The notes below the pieces were generated by a model. That model made no database searches, was not told the origin of the DNA, and saw only the letters and a program-made list of their open reading frames with translations. From Ditylenchus dipsaci (taxonomy: Eukaryota; Nematoda; Chromadorea; Rhabditida; Anguinidae), in assembly GCA_004194705.1 (NCBI GenBank), contig SADC01001208.1, forward strand, positions 80,117 through 144,116: a DNA stretch of 64,000 nt. The letters run 5' to 3'. The translations under genes and the position numbers were made by a program. Shown piece by piece: positions 30,858-64,000 of this stretch. The number at the start of each line of letters is the position of its first letter. Within the stretch, counting starts at the first letter, position 1.

Positions 30858-31730
30858 TACAGTCGGGTCTCGATATAGTAATCACCCAAAACGTTCGTTC
30901 TCGCCTAGAGAACGAACCTTTTATTACCTCTATTTTTAAAAACTTTTACCAAATTTGATTCGCCAGTCTAATCAGAAACATCGTGAGGATCCCGATTATA
31001 CGGATCGATTTTTTAAAAACTAAACAGTTTTGGCATTTAAAAAACGAAACCTCGAAATAATGATCACCATTTTTAAAAATCATTTTTGAAAAATGGTGAT
31101 CACTATATCTAGGTTTTGTTTTTTTAATGCCAAAACTGTTTAGTTTTAAAAAACGATCGGTAAAATCGGAATCCTCGCGATATTTGGGACAAGACTGTAA
31201 AAACAGAACTGGCAAAACACTTCGGCTCCCCTCGTACTCCCGCGCAACACGAGTCGTGCAACAAAATTTCATAGGGTTCTACAGGAACAATTTTTATTGT
31301 CGGTCGCAGACATCTTATACTCAAAATGACGGCTAGAATCTAGCAAACATTTTAATAATAAAAAAGTTTCAATCTGATATAAAAATGTTTTAGGAATAAT
31401 CACAAGTATGTGGCAAATTGGCGTGTTGCGCAAAAAAGTGACGCAACACGCCAATTTGCCACATACTTGTGATTATTCCTAAAACATTTTTATATCAGAT
31501 TGAAACTTTTTTATTATTAAAATGTTTGCTAGATTCTAGCCGTCATTTTGAGTATAAGATGTCTGCGACCGACAATAAAAATTGTTCCTGTAGAACCCTA
31601 TGAAATTTTGTTGCACGACTCGTGTTGCGCGGGAGTATGAGGGAGCCTTCAAAAATCGGGGTAAAAAAAGTGTCGGACCCTAGGCGGGAACGAACTTTTG
31701 GGGTGATCGCTTTATCGAGACTCGACTGTA
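30858..31730. mobile_element. Family A element carrying an inserted long palindrome
   Basis: TACAGTCGGGTCTCGATATAG and TATCGAGACTCGACTGTA are the ends. Family A arm text (GTTCGTTCTCGCC, TTGATTCGCCAGTCT, AAAACGATCGGTAAAATCGG) lies on both sides. The middle (31224-31647) is a separate palindrome. Confidence 0.8.
31224..31647. repeat. Near-perfect 424-bp palindrome
   Basis: The two arms of about 205 bp start GGCTCCCCTCGTACTCCCGC and end GCGGGAGTATGAGGGAGCC. They meet at GTGTTGCGCAAAAAAGTGACGC. Almost every base is mirrored, including AACAATTTTTATTGTCGGTC and GGCTAGAATCTAGC. Frames on both strands here are hairpin translations. Confidence 0.85.
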
Positions 31731-31802
31731 CATGTATAGTAAATAGCCCCAAACTTCTACTTTGAATTTCGTCAATACTTTTCACAGATCAAATTGAATT
31801 GT

Positions 31803-31900
31803 TGCCCCTAAAATATGAATTCTTGCCCTTTTTTGCTTTTTTCGGCAGTTTATTACTGAAAAAAAGAAAAAAGGGGCAAGAATTCGGATTTTAGGGGTAC
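31803..31900. repeat. Small palindrome (AATTCTTGCCCCTTTTTT type)
   Basis: CCCTAAAATATGAATTCTTG and CAAGAATTCGGATTTTAGGG are inverted around TTCGGCAGTTTATTACTG. About 98 bp. Confidence 0.6.
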
Positions 31901-32151
31901 CATTTTAGTTACATCCTTTTTTACCCGCTAAAACACCATTCTTGATATTTTTGAAAAACTGAATTTACTGTAGCGTTTAGCGTGAAGAGCTGCATTAGAA
32001 TTACGATAGGTATCCTTTCAGGATGGTTTACCATGGTACCCTAGTTCAAAAAGTCAAATTTTGGTCAGTTTTTTTCCCAAAATTAGCTTTTTAAGCCAGA
32101 AATATGAATCGTAATTTATTTTTTTTATTATATTTGTTTTAAAAAACTAAA

Positions 32152-32478
32152 TTGGTCGCTAGTTTGAAAAAATTTGATCAGTGGGTGGAGTGTCATTTCC
32201 TACTGGCGACGTCTTTTCCCTTCCCAAAACATTTCATCCAGGCTTATGCCCGTAGGCTTAAGTTTAGGCTGAGAGTCCAGCTGGGCGACCGCTTTACCTT
32301 GAAAGCGGGGCATTTGCCTTCCAAGCAAACGCCAAAATTTTACAAGAACTATGCGAAACGGCCGATGTCTGGTGCCGAACATTTGTTGGTAGGAAGCGTG
32401 TACGATGCCGCCGCATTTTTCGGATGGTTCGGTGTCAAAAATTCCAACAATGTTACAGATTTATTTTTAAAAAATTAA
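32152..32478 (+). CDS. Unrecognised open frame, possible exon
   Basis: An open frame of 108 codons ends at TAA 32476-32478. The peptide includes FDQWVECHFLLATSFPFPKH, then RRLKFRLRVQLGDRFTLK, GHLPSKQTPKFYKNY and YDAAAFFGWFGVKNSNN. GC content and residue balance (W, H, C, G) are higher than random frames nearby, and a CGCTAG acceptor-like site lies at its start. I do not recognise the family. It could be the last exon of a gene, a domesticated transposon piece, or chance. It ends 86 bp before the kinase start codon. Confidence 0.3.
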   Translation: MVASLKKFDQWVECHFLLATSFPFPKHFIQAYARRLKFRLRVQLGDRFTLKAGHLPSKQTPKFYKNYAKRPMSGAEHLLVGSVYDAAAFFGWFGVKNSNNVTDLFLKN

Positions 32479-32564
32479 ACACATTCAAAGCCACACAAAA
32501 AATGCTGAACAATTTTTTATCAAAAAAACTTTTAGAATAGGACCGCAGACATGCTATCTGGACA

Positions 32565-55663
<23,099 letters not shown>

Positions 55664-56423
55664 ATCGGCATTTAGTAGTCCATTGTGTACACCACCGCAA
55701 TTTCTTCAACGATCTTTTCATGTGTGTATATTTGTGCTCCAACCACCCAATTCTTACAATTACTTGATCATCCCAATTCCACACAAACTCAATTTCCTTG
55801 CTTTCCATGAACTGTTTGTCCACTCCCCACTCTCTCTATTTTTATTTGTTGAAAGAGCGAAAATTGTGCAAAACTATCAAATTTTAATTTTATAAAAAAA
55901 TCTTGTAGCTTCGACTCCGCCCGGGGTGCCTCAAAATTTTTTATCCTATTTTTGCCTTTTTGTTGATTTTGATCTAGAAAACTCAAAATTAGAACTTTTT
56001 CATTTCGAAACAAAATGAAAATTTGCGCGGTATAAGTACCCCCGGTAGTAGTCTCGAAAATTTGGACAAAGATTTCAGAATCAGTCTAAAGCTGGATATC
56101 GAAGGAAACAAACTTTCGAATGACTGGCTAAACAAACCCTAATGTAAATTTTAATTTAAGCTGTCCTCAGAGTGGCCCAAGTAATTTGCTCAATATAAAA
56201 GAAGTATTGTTAAGAGACAACTTTGATTGTCGCTTAATTTTAAATTTTTTTTATTTCTATTGTGGTATTTCAATGCTTAAATCATTGTTGCAATTTTTCA
56301 TAACAAACTTGGGCAGAATTAAAATTTGGATTGAAAACATCTGTATCAGAATTACTAAATTCATTCATGAATGGGGTTCAAATTGAGGTGCTCCGGAAAC
56401 AAACAAAAGAATTGACAGATACC
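55664..56423. other. Probable 3'UTR and downstream flank of the kinase gene
   Basis: No further exon was seen. The stretch has scattered AT-rich tracts. I could not choose a poly(A) site with confidence. Confidence 0.4.
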
Positions 56424-56822
56424 CAAGTGCACCCCCCCCCCCTCTCGAAAAGTTTCTTGTACTTTTAAAGAAAAGTACCCATTTTTAGCTGAAAATTTTT
56501 ATTCGGATGCACCCTAGTATGCGAAAATTCCTCAGCAATCCGAATGACAAAGCAGAATATGAACAAAATACTTTCTTGCTGAGATATGATCTTAAGTTGG
56601 AGTAAAGTTAAGTGGCCATTTTTAAAAATATTGACCCTTCAACATTAGGTCATATCTCAGCAAGTAAGTATTTTTTTCAAATTCTGCTTCGTCAATCGGA
56701 TTGCTGAGGAATTTTCGCATACTAGGGTGCCTCAGAATAAAATTTTCAGCTAAAAATGGGTACTTTTTTTTAACAGTACAAGAAATTTTTCGAGGGGGGG
56801 GGTGCACTTGGGCTTTTACGAA
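56424..56822. repeat. Family D-like palindrome (AAGTGCACCCCCCCC)
   Basis: CAAGTGCACCCCCCCCCCCT faces GGGGGGGGGTGCACTTGGGC. The arms share GAAAAATTTTTATTC-like and TTCCTCAGCAATCCGAATGA text with inverted counterparts meeting at about 56620, and it ends GGGCTTTTACG. Confidence 0.65.
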
Positions 56823-56865
56823 AGAATTGATCCATTCTGTACCGCGTCTAAATTTTTAGCCCCTT

Positions 56866-57183
56866 TTAAAGGGCATGCTCGTCGCCGATGGGAATATTTT
56901 GAACGGCGGGTACCAGCGAAATACAAACGAGAATTAATTTGACGAAATTTCGGAAAAGTCAAGGAAAAATTGTATCGAATTGGAATCGAACCGAGAACCA
57001 ACTGTCGCAGTACACCGCCTTTATCTTACTAGGCCACCAATGCTATTGAATGAAGATAGTGTTTTTTGATCACTTATTCCCCGGAGGGTAGCAACTAAAA
57101 TTTATTTCAAAATCATTCTCGTTTCTATTGACCTGGTACCCGCCTTCCAAAATATTTCCATCGGCCGCGAGCATGGCCTTTAA
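56866..57183. mobile_element. TTAA-bounded element with a tRNA-like core
   Basis: TTAAAGGGCATGCTCGTCG and inverted CGCGAGCATGGCCTTTAA are the ends. GATGGGAATATTTTGAACGG and CGGGTACCAG are mirrored on the right (CTGGTACCCGCCTTCC). In the middle, on the minus strand, is a tRNA-like sequence. Confidence 0.72.
56970..57052 (-). repeat. tRNA-like sequence inside the TTAA element
   Basis: On the minus strand: box A-like GGTGGCCTAGTAAGATAAAGG, then GGTGTACTGCGACAG, then box B GGTTCGATTCC. Stems do not close perfectly. It looks like a captured tRNA gene or SINE head acting as the element's core. Confidence 0.5.
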
Positions 57184-57189
57184 GTAGTT

Positions 57190-57422
57190 TTTGTAATGCC
57201 ACTTTTGAAAAATCGGTGGTATTATATTGAGAGGCGCGGGTCTTACTGGCAAAAGTTTCAAGCTTTTCAGAAACAATCGGTGAAATGAAAATATGTACGA
57301 TATTTCTGATAGGACTGTAGAATCAGGTTCGCTAAAAGGCTTCGAAAATCGAGGCTAAAAAAGTGTCGGAACCTAGGCGGGAAGGAACTTGAGGGGTGGT
57401 GTTATACCAAGAGTATACTGTA
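57190..57422. repeat. Decayed family A element (right part)
   Basis: TTTCCGATAGGACTGTAG-like, AAAAAAGTGTCGGAACCTAGG and GCGGGAAGGAACTTGAGGG are family A arm text. It ends GAGTATACTGTA. The left end is lost. Confidence 0.5.
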
Positions 57423-57952
57423 AATATAAATAAAATTTTAGCTCAAACCAAGTTGGATGTATAGTTTTTTTTGAACAGAAAAATGGTTTTTTCAATAGCG
57501 TCATGAGAAAAGTACAGGTTATTCAAGATCAAGCCAATTACTTGGGTCACTCCAATTTTTTTTATCATAAGAGTCTCAAGCTAATAATAATAATTTAATT
57601 CCGAACATCTCTTTTGTTCCACCTTGCGTGATCACCTTGTTAACTATATGTTTATTTGTTGTTGTATTATTATTGTTTAATGATAATAGGAAAGCCACTG
57701 CAAAACCCACACAGCGTTCCACACAATTGCTTAAGCCAGTTTTGGCAAAATATATTTTTCGATTGTTCTTTCTAACTTAAAGATGGATAATTTTGTTGGC
57801 AATTATTTGTATATGAGTATGACTTTTTTTTGGAATTCATCTCTTTTCTGTTTTGCATTGACTGATATTTTGAGAAAATTTTGCAATAAATTAAAAAACA
57901 ATTGAAATGTGACAGTTGAAAGTACAAATTATTTTGAACTTAACATAACATT
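57423..57952. other. No gene recognised
   Basis: Unique AT-rich intergenic sequence. Confidence 0.4.
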
Positions 57953-58091
57953 TACAGTCGAACTGCGGTATAACGCACCCCTATGACCGCTATTTGGTGG
58001 CATTAAATCGGGGGTGCATTTGATTAAATTTTAGTCGAAGCTGACCAAGTTGGTGCATTTGTGGATGGCGTTATACCGGAGTTCGACTGTA
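57953..58091. mobile_element. Family A MITE with GGTATAACGCACC units
   Basis: TACAGTCGAACTGCGGTATAA faces TTATACCGGAGTTCGACTGTA. The right half has GGGGTGCATTTGATT and TTGGTGCATTTG units. TA at both edges. 139 bp. Confidence 0.8.
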
Positions 58092-58275
58092 TATGGAGAC
58101 TAGACCATCGTGGAAATTGCATGCGCATAGCTTTTTTGGATAAGGAGATGATTTGGCGGCGGAAAATTTGGCGGAATTCTAATAGAGCCGTTATGTATGT
58201 CTGCTTTGCAAATCCGAATTTCTGACACCAAATTCGTATTCGTTCTCTTTAATCTGAAAAATCAGTCATATTTTG

Positions 58276-59356
58276 GGGTACGCGACAGTTCACGCCCGGG
58301 ACAATTCACACCCGGGACAATTCACGCACCAGGACAATTCACGCCCCTAGATAATTTACATTAAGTTACTTTATTTATTTACTTTTGTATTTATCAAACC
58401 GTCTAAATCACCCAGAATTTAGGTAATCCGGGTAGCTACACACCCTAAAGAGTTTAGTTATTTAGTTAACTATGACTCACACCCTCACTCTCACCCATTA
58501 GGAAAAAACTGCTTCTCAGTTTTACTTTCACTCTCACTTTCAGTGCACCCAATGACTTTTTTTCACAAAAGTATCACAAAAGTAAAGATTTCGCAACCGG
58601 TTGATCAACCAGAAAACAATCAACCGGTTGATGGTGGATGTGGCGGTTGATAAAATCCAGGCGTGCCCAAGACTGGTGGTTAAATGCCATTTTGAAGGGC
58701 ATTTTTCGAGTTTTGGTAAAATAAATTATACCCAAATACATACTAACAACTATTATCAAAGCATCTTCAGCATGTCCGAATTGATCTAGAAAACAAGTTT
58801 TGGAACATGAAAAGCGTAAAAAAAAATTTGCTCCAAGTGGTCGACTACTTGGTTTTGTTGTACCCAGGTGGTCGTACCCAGGTTGGGGAACTCAGGTTCG
58901 ATCCCACTTAGTGGCACGCTATTTTTTTGGCTTGTTTGGCCAGTTCTAGGAGTGATTAGAGTTTTTTGACGCCAGATTCGGAATCAGCGACCTGAATTAC
59001 CCTTAGAACTGGTCAAACAAGTCAAAATAAATAATATGTCACCACGTGGGACCGAACCTGCAACACCATTTAGGGCCAGAAAACGCGAAGGCTTACGCAC
59101 TGCGCCACAGGAGCACCTTTTCAGTCCTAAACAGTTTCTCCGCTCCTTCAACACCACCGGAATTCGAACCTGTAATCTATTAGCGGATTAATTTACCAGA
59201 CATCCTTTACCAGGATATAAATTTAGCGCCGTGAATTATCGTGAATTATCTAGGGGCGTGAATTGTCATGGGGCGTGAATCGTCCGGGGCGTGAATTGTC
59301 CTGGGCGTGAATTGTCCCGTGCGTGAATTGTCCTGGGCGTGAATTGTCCGTGTACA
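58276..59356. mobile_element. Foldback with GGACAATTCACGCCC arms
   Basis: The 8-bp duplication ATATTTTG (58268-58275, 59357-59364) is perfect. The left arm (58276-58350) has four GGGACAATTCACGCC units and the right arm (59235-59350) seven inverted GGGCGTGAATTGTCC units. Inside are GGTTGATCAACC units (58595-58650, shared with 4655-4750) and a tRNA-box palindrome (58868-59155). No transposase was seen. Confidence 0.87.
58868..59155. mobile_element. Palindromic element with tRNA-like boxes (copy 3)
   Basis: The left arm has box B GGTTCGATCCCAC then TTGGCTTGTTTGGCCAG. The inverted right arm has GGTCAAACAAG, box B GGACCGAACC and box A complement CTTACGCACTGCGCCAC. The left box A is lost. Nested inside the element 58276-59356. 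Confidence 0.7.
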
Positions 59357-59774
59357 ATATTTTGAGTTCCACTCGAGACAACAAACGGTAGGACTATACT
59401 GTTTGGGGGCTGTACACCGAAATATAAGCGCCAATTTGATAAGAGGTCGTTTTGGTAAGAAAATTTTTAGTGAGAATTGTTACGGCAAGAGATTTTTAGT
59501 AAGAAATTTTTTGGTCACAGCACGAAAAACGGCATTTCGGTGAGAGATTTGGCACTTGTGCACGTCGAGGGCCCCTTTTTATTAAGTGTAATTAAGTCCA
59601 ATTTTGATAAAGAACTTTTTTCGAAAACTTAAGTTTTCAGTAAGGTAAACGTTTGAAATCAAATTTTTTATTTTTTAAAAATTACTTAGGAGACTTAGGA
59701 GACGAGTTAATAATAACAAGGGGCCCCCGAAATGCACAAGTGCCAGAGATTTTTTTAATACGCGATTATTTCGG

Positions 59775-59956
59775 TACAGTCGAGTCTCGATTTAACGTAC
59801 CCCCGATATAACGTACCCCTCAATATAACGTACCCCTAGGGTTGGTCCTTCCATAATAAACTCCGTCAAATTAACCCCCGATTTAACGTACCCCTCGATT
59901 TAACGTACCCCTAGGGTCGGTCCCCAGGGGGTACGTTAAATCGAGACTCGACTGTA
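59775..59956. mobile_element. Family A MITE with TTTAACGTACCCC units
   Basis: TACAGTCGAGTCTCGATTTAA faces TTAAATCGAGACTCGACTGTA, a perfect 21-bp inverted end. The unit CGATTTAACGTACCCC occurs five times inside. TA edges. Confidence 0.85.
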
Positions 59957-60474
59957 TGTAATTTTTGGTAACAGCACGAAAATTTTCTTAACAAAACAAC
60001 CTCTTATCAAATTGGCGCTTATATATCAGTGTACCTGTTTGGGTGTTAGCTGAAAATGCCTTTAAAGTGCTTTTTTCAACGTAATTCGATCTGAAACGTT
60101 CTAAAAACTTGTTTTTAGGATTGGGAAAGCATTTTAAAAAATTTTGACCATATTTTGAATTTTCGCCTTGGTGAACCAAGCTTAACAAACCTGAAAGGGT
60201 ATGTGGATGACCAGAAAATATTGGGTGGGATTATTAGAGAGGGGAGATTATAAGAGTATATATTACGGTACTTTGGTATAATTTAATGCCTCTGTTCTTG
60301 TCCGCCACCAACATGATCACAGTAATGTTATGGTAATGATTTAAAAAAATCTCGATGATGGGCTACAAGATTGTGGCATCAAGTCAGGGTGTTGATGACG
60401 GGATTTTATCCCACAATCATTTTTCAGGTATGTTTTTGTGATGCATCTTAACTCTAAGCCTCTAAACTCCTGAT
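59957..60474. other. No gene; partial family B end
   Basis: TTAGAGAGGGGAGATTATAAG then ATTACGGTA at 60230-60272 is a family B right end. No exon was recognised. Confidence 0.4.
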
Positions 60475-60620
60475 TAGGGTTGTCAAGCCCTCGAAACTTT
60501 CAAGCCCTAGACTCGACGACTTTACTCGGCTCGAAATTTTCAAGGGATCGGGTCGAGGATCGAAGTTTTTCGAGCCCTCGGCTCGGGCTCCAAAAAAAGT
60601 CGAGCATCGAGACGAAAGCT
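60475..60620. repeat. One-armed hAT-like array (CAAGCCCTCGA units)
   Basis: It starts TTAGGGTTGTCAAGCCCTCG, like hAT ends at 25672 and 14649, followed by TCGAGCCCTCGGCTCGGG and AAGTCGAGCATCGAGAC units. The partner arm was not found. Confidence 0.45.
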
Positions 60621-60821
60621 CGATTTCGATCTACTTCTTAGGTGTTTCTGATAATAATATTATAATCAGATCTAATACTTATCTTTTGATAAGAAGTTAC
60701 TGCTAACCAATAAACATAATATCATTACATAATTATGTTTTTCCTGATTTTCTATAGTTCACTATGTCTATTTACAGTATTTCGGTTTAGATATTTTTCG
60801 AAAAATTCGAAAAATCTCAAG

Positions 60822-60852
60822 AAAACAACAAGGGGGACCAAGGCAAAACCTC
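60822..60852. repeat. Solo GGGGGACCAAGGC end motif
   Basis: AACAACAAGGGGGACCAAGGC. Same family as 7488, 19697, 20015, 34412 and 45016. Confidence 0.4.
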
Positions 60853-60941
60853 ACCCTCCGCATTGCGAAATAGGGCAACTTACCTTATTTCCCAATGCTA
60901 AATACTTTTTTTTAGCTTGTGAACTTAATTATATTTTTTAG

Positions 60942-61010
60942 ACTAACAAGAAAGAAGCAATTTGCAAGAAAAAGCCTGTCAGCATTCAATGCTTGCCAGT
61001 AGAAATAATG
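60942..61010 (+). CDS. FBXL-like exon, start of F-box
   Basis: 23 codons ending LPVEIM before donor GTATTG. It must be preceded by an unidentified 5' exon. Confidence 0.75.
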
Positions 61011-63724
61011 GTATTGAAATCATTTGATTTTTTCTCATGATCCGCGTCTATTTTCAGACTCAAATATTTGAAATGCTTGATTTTGAAACAAAAATACAAA
61101 TGGAAGGAGTCCGCTGCCGGTGGAGGAACATTATTCGAGCTCACAGTTGGCGCTATATGACCTGCTTCGATTCTGATGAGCTCAGTGTCATAAAAAGCAC
61201 AGATTGTTACAAAATCAAAGGAAGTAATCTGGTCGAGAAGTCAAAGAATAAGGTAATATTTGTTCGAGACATTGATTTCGGACAGTTTTAAAGTATATTT
61301 TCAGCTAGCTACTATAGCCAAAAGATGTGCACCTCACTTGAGGGATGTGAAATTGATCGGACTTAACTTCAGCTTTCATTGGAAAATGCTTCTGAGTCAA
61401 ATCCCAGTCAACCAGTTGCAACATCTAGAGATCCTTGGTTGCAAACTCGACCATGCCTACCTCTTACGAATTGCTGACCGCTTCAGCACCTTGAAGAGCA
61501 TTTGGATTTCAGGATATGATGCAAATGTTAGTTTTTTTATTTACTCTTCACTTCCTGCTTCAAAAATTTCGATTTTTTCATGACTAAGAAAAATTTCTTA
61601 AAACGAAAATTTTCAGAAATTTCCCTCGCTTCTTCTGTACTGCGAATTGTAAAAAATTTGGAATTTTTATTTGCTTAAAAATGGTTGTAAAGTGTAAATG
61701 AATGTTTTTTGAGACTCTTCGAAAAAAAATTAAAAACTTGGGACTAAGGAAACTTTTGAGAACTTTCCTTTTTGAGAAGTTTCAGTTTTGACAATGTTCC
61801 TCTAGTATTTTTTACAATTTAAATAAAATCTTTCACTTTGACTGATCTTCAAAATTAATGTATTTAGCAGACTACATCATTGAATGTCTTTTTCAAGACC
61901 TGCAAGTCACTCGAAAAATTAGTCCTGGATCTGCCCGACATAAGCAAAGAGTCGTTTGAGAATCTACCGAATCTACCATCCACACTCAAAACCTTGAAGA
62001 TGAGCTACTCCGAAATAAACAATTCTCAACTTGCCCAAATTGGTCAAAGATGCCCCCAACTGGAGTGTCTGAAGCTAAGGGGAAACATGAAAAACTGCAA
62101 TTTGAACCTACTGTTTTCCAATCTAAAATGGTAAGTCTTTTTTAAAAAATTATATTTCTTATATAACTTAAAACGAAGGAGATGGTACTAAGAAGCGTGA
62201 GTAAGGTTGTCAAATCAAGCGCTAGATTTCAAAATTTTGCTCGAAATTAAATTTGAAACCATAAGCGCGTTTTTTCAAAACGTCCGAAAAGGTCCGATTT
62301 TTTTGCGTGAAATGAAGAAAATCCTCAAATTTGACTAGAAAAACGTTTAACAGACGTGAACTGGTAGGGTCACATTTCATTTCGCGACCTTTTATTTCGC
62401 GATATTTCATTCATTTCTCTGACTTTTTACAGACTCTTCGAAAAAAGTTTTCACCATCTGATAGCTAAGATTTCAGGCTACGAAATGGTATTTTTGCGCC
62501 GGGGTTTGAAAAAATGTCGGCCTACAGGCCGGCTTTTTGGTCAAAAAAACACCTTTAAAAAACGCCAGCATTGTTTCACCAAAAAGCCAGCTCGTAGGCC
62601 AAGATTTTTTCAAACCCCCGCGCGAAAATACCATTTCGTAGCCTGAGATCTTAGCTATCAGATGGTAAAAAAAAATTTAAAAAAGTCTGAAAAAAAGTCA
62701 GAGAAAATGAATGAAATATCGCGAAATGAAATGTAACCCTACCCTCAAAATGACTTCTAGTTATCCAAAATCTGTATTTTAAAAATTTAAACACCATATT
62801 TGCTTGCTTTTGTCGTGTTCGCGGCCCTATCTATCACTGTGGGATGGTTTCTTGCCTTGATCTTATTTGTTGTTTTCTTTCTATTTTTTAGACTTAGACA
62901 AGGATAGGGCATTGTATGTTAAGACTCTGGCCTACCCTTGCCTAAGCCTAAGAAATCACAAAAACGACATGAGGAGACCAACGTGAAAAAACCCCTATTC
63001 TGAGGTATGGCCGTGTCTTTTATTGGAAAATAAAATTTAGTCTCCAAACATGTTGAGAATAATAACAATAAAAATATCAGAAAATTGAAAAATAAAGCTT
63101 TTTAGCCTCTTTTTCAAGCCAAAAATGCACCCATTAATCTAAAATCAAAAAGTTCATTTTAAAAACTTGACAACATATTTTTCAGCTTGAAGGAAGTGGT
63201 GATTTGTGGATATATACCTGTGCAAGCACCTTCGTTTTCTCATATGAATGAGCTTAGCTATCTGAAAATACGTTCTTCTAATTCCCTGCTGACCATCTAC
63301 TCCAATCCATAGGCCAGATCAGTCAGTTGAAAAGTCTTTCTCTGGAGCAATGTGATGTTAGACGTCAAAACCACAGCACACATGGATTACTGCAATTGGT
63401 CAATCTCGAGAAGCTAGAGAATTTAGATTTGAATAGGATCGAATATTTGGATGATTCAGTTATGAAGGGAATTGCCGAAAACAGTCCTGGACTCAAGGTA
63501 TTTTTTGATAGTTTCTTCATTTATATAATTTGTTATGTTTTTAAGAAATTGAGAATTTCTGGTGCCGTCTGATTACTGACAATACTATTTTAAATTTGAT
63601 CAAGAACTGCAAGCAATTGAACCAGCTGGACATCAGTGATTGTAGGGGTGTGAGAAAGAAGACGCTAAAGGCAATCGCTCAGAAATTGGAGACACAACAC
63701 GGAAAGCCTTCCTGCGCACAATGA
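60942..63724 (+). CDS. F-box / leucine-rich repeat protein (FBXL-like), 5' exon not found
   Basis: Exons: 60942-61010, 61058-61252, 61305-61526, 61871-62130, 63186-63497, 63546-63724. The first begins mid-protein after the acceptor TATTTTTTAG. The F-box is split by a 47-bp intron: CLPVEIM|TQIFEMLDFETKI then VRCRWRNIIRAHSW. F-box proteins dock on Skp1 and the LRRs bind the substrate of an SCF ubiquitin ligase. Then come 9-10 cysteine-containing LRRs, for example LRDVKLIGLNF, LEILGCKLDHAYL, LECLKLRGN, LKSLSLEQCDV, NLDLNRIEYLDDSVM and NQLDISDCRGV. Two sites need one extra base: at about 63307 (AATCC|ATAGGC) and 63561 (TCTGG|TGCCGT). Both lie in short homopolymers, so this is either a recently decayed gene or assembly error. 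The protein ends GKPSCAQ. Confidence 0.85.
61058..61252 (+). CDS. FBXL-like exon, rest of F-box
   Basis: 65 codons after CTATTTTCAG, donor AAG|GTAATA. Contains TQIFEMLDFETKIQM and WRNIIRAHSWRYM. Confidence 0.9.
61305..61526 (+). CDS. FBXL-like exon, LRRs
   Basis: 74 codons, phase 0 both sides, LATIAKRCAPHLRDVKLIG, then LQHLEILGCKLDHAYLL and STLKSIWISGYDAN. Two to three LRR units. Confidence 0.9.
61871..62130 (+). CDS. FBXL-like exon, LRRs
   Basis: Acceptor TATTTAGCAG, donor ATG|GTAAGT (phase 2). Reads CKSLEKLVLDLPDIS, then STLKTLKMSYSEI and QLECLKLRGNMKN. Confidence 0.88.
62364..62741. mobile_element. Palindromic element with TTTCATTTCGCGA arms in FBXL intron
   Basis: TAGGGTCACATTTCATTTCG and inverted CGAAATGAAATGTAACCCTA are the ends. 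The arms share AGACTTTTTTAA-type text, ATCTGATAGCTAAGAT and TGTCGGCCTACAGGCCGGC. The centre is AACACCTTTAAAAAACGCC. No target duplication was recognised. Confidence 0.75.
63186..63497 (+). CDS. FBXL-like exon, LRRs, one frame break
   Basis: Acceptor ATTTTTCAG, donor AAG|GTATTT. First part CLKEVVICGYIPVQAPS to LTIYSN. After 63309 the frame continues IGQISQLKSLSLEQCDV and LDDSVMKGIAENSPGLK. The two parts differ by one base (a CC that should be CCC). Confidence 0.8.
63546..63724 (+). CDS. FBXL-like last exon, one frame break
   Basis: Acceptor TTTTTAAG. Reads KLRISG, then after one missing base CRLITDNTILNLIKNCKQLN and QLDISDCRGVRKKTLKAI, ending CAQ and TGA 63722-63724. Confidence 0.8.
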
Positions 63725-63869
63725 AAACCACAGAAGAAAAAACTATTGAATCGCTATTTTAAAATTATGTTCAATGAATTTTAGAATTGTTTTGTTTTTT
63801 GACTTTATACATAAAAAACCGAGTAGCCTATTGGATAGGAGGATATAAAAGGGTACTTTTTTAGTTGGC

Positions 63870-63900
63870 CACCTCTCCCCCCCCTCCCCCCCCCCCCATA
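63870..63900. repeat. Poly-C low-complexity tract
   Basis: CCCCCCCCTCCCCCCCCCCCC-type run. No further feature was recognised from here to the window end. Confidence 0.6.
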
Positions 63901-64000
63901 TTTTTCAAAAAAATGACATGAAATTACGTCTTGTAATATTTTATATATTAAACACTGGGTTCAACAAAAGAGCAGTTTTACAAGCAAATCAGGGATGGGA

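Overview
This window is eukaryotic, AT-rich nuclear DNA from an invertebrate animal. It has spliced genes with GT-AG introns (several only about 45-55 bp), acceptors that nearly all end in TTTTCAG or ATTTCAG, and a very heavy load of DNA transposons. The acceptor consensus and the protein families fit an ecdysozoan (nematode or arthropod relative). I cannot name the species from sequence alone.

Two host genes are well supported, both on the + strand. A class II DYRK protein kinase (DYRK2-like) has ten coding exons between 32565 and 55663 and about 697 residues. Its first coding intron is 15 kb and full of mobile elements. Downstream, 60942-63724 is an F-box gene with cysteine-containing leucine-rich repeats, whose 5' exon I could not place. 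Weaker candidates are an unrecognised multi-exon gene at about 9508-10754 with a poly(A) signal, a short two-part coding region (14512-14645 plus 15805-15855) split by two nested transposons, an isolated F-box exon at 4334-4471, and an open frame at 32152-32478 just upstream of the kinase.

Most of the rest is mobile DNA, often nested. I see: (i) foldback elements whose inverted ends are arrays of a short motif private to that element, several with 8-9 bp target duplications (12417, 16695, 19470, 37327, 52619, 58276), one carrying a Mutator-like (MULE) transposase C-terminus; (ii) hAT-type elements with CAGGG/CAGTG/TAGGG/TAGAG ends and 8-bp duplications (7097, 10880, 14649, 15517, 22779, 25672, 32861, 32975, 40867, 45329), one with a decayed hAT transposase; (iii) TA-flanked pogo/Tigger-like MITEs with CAGTCGAGTCTCGAT-like ends (family A); (iv) TA-flanked MITEs with TACCGTA ends (family B); (v) TTAA-bounded MITEs beginning TTAAAGG (family C); (vi) CGTAAAAGCCCAAGTG elements (family D); (vii) two kinds of palindromic element with tRNA-like promoter boxes in both arms; (viii) a dead LINE reverse transcriptase.

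Two patterns stand out. Terminal motif arrays are homogeneous within an element but differ between elements, even between two elements with the same core (about 1747-2525 and 37327-37904). And at 14512-15855 a hAT-type insertion with the duplication CTAAGGTA appears to have placed a splice donor and acceptor exactly at its two edges, so splicing would remove both nested transposons and keep the frame open. That is the structure expected of an intron made by a transposon.

Several coding frames are continuous only if one base is added to a short homopolymer. This could be assembly error or real decay and is noted at each gene.
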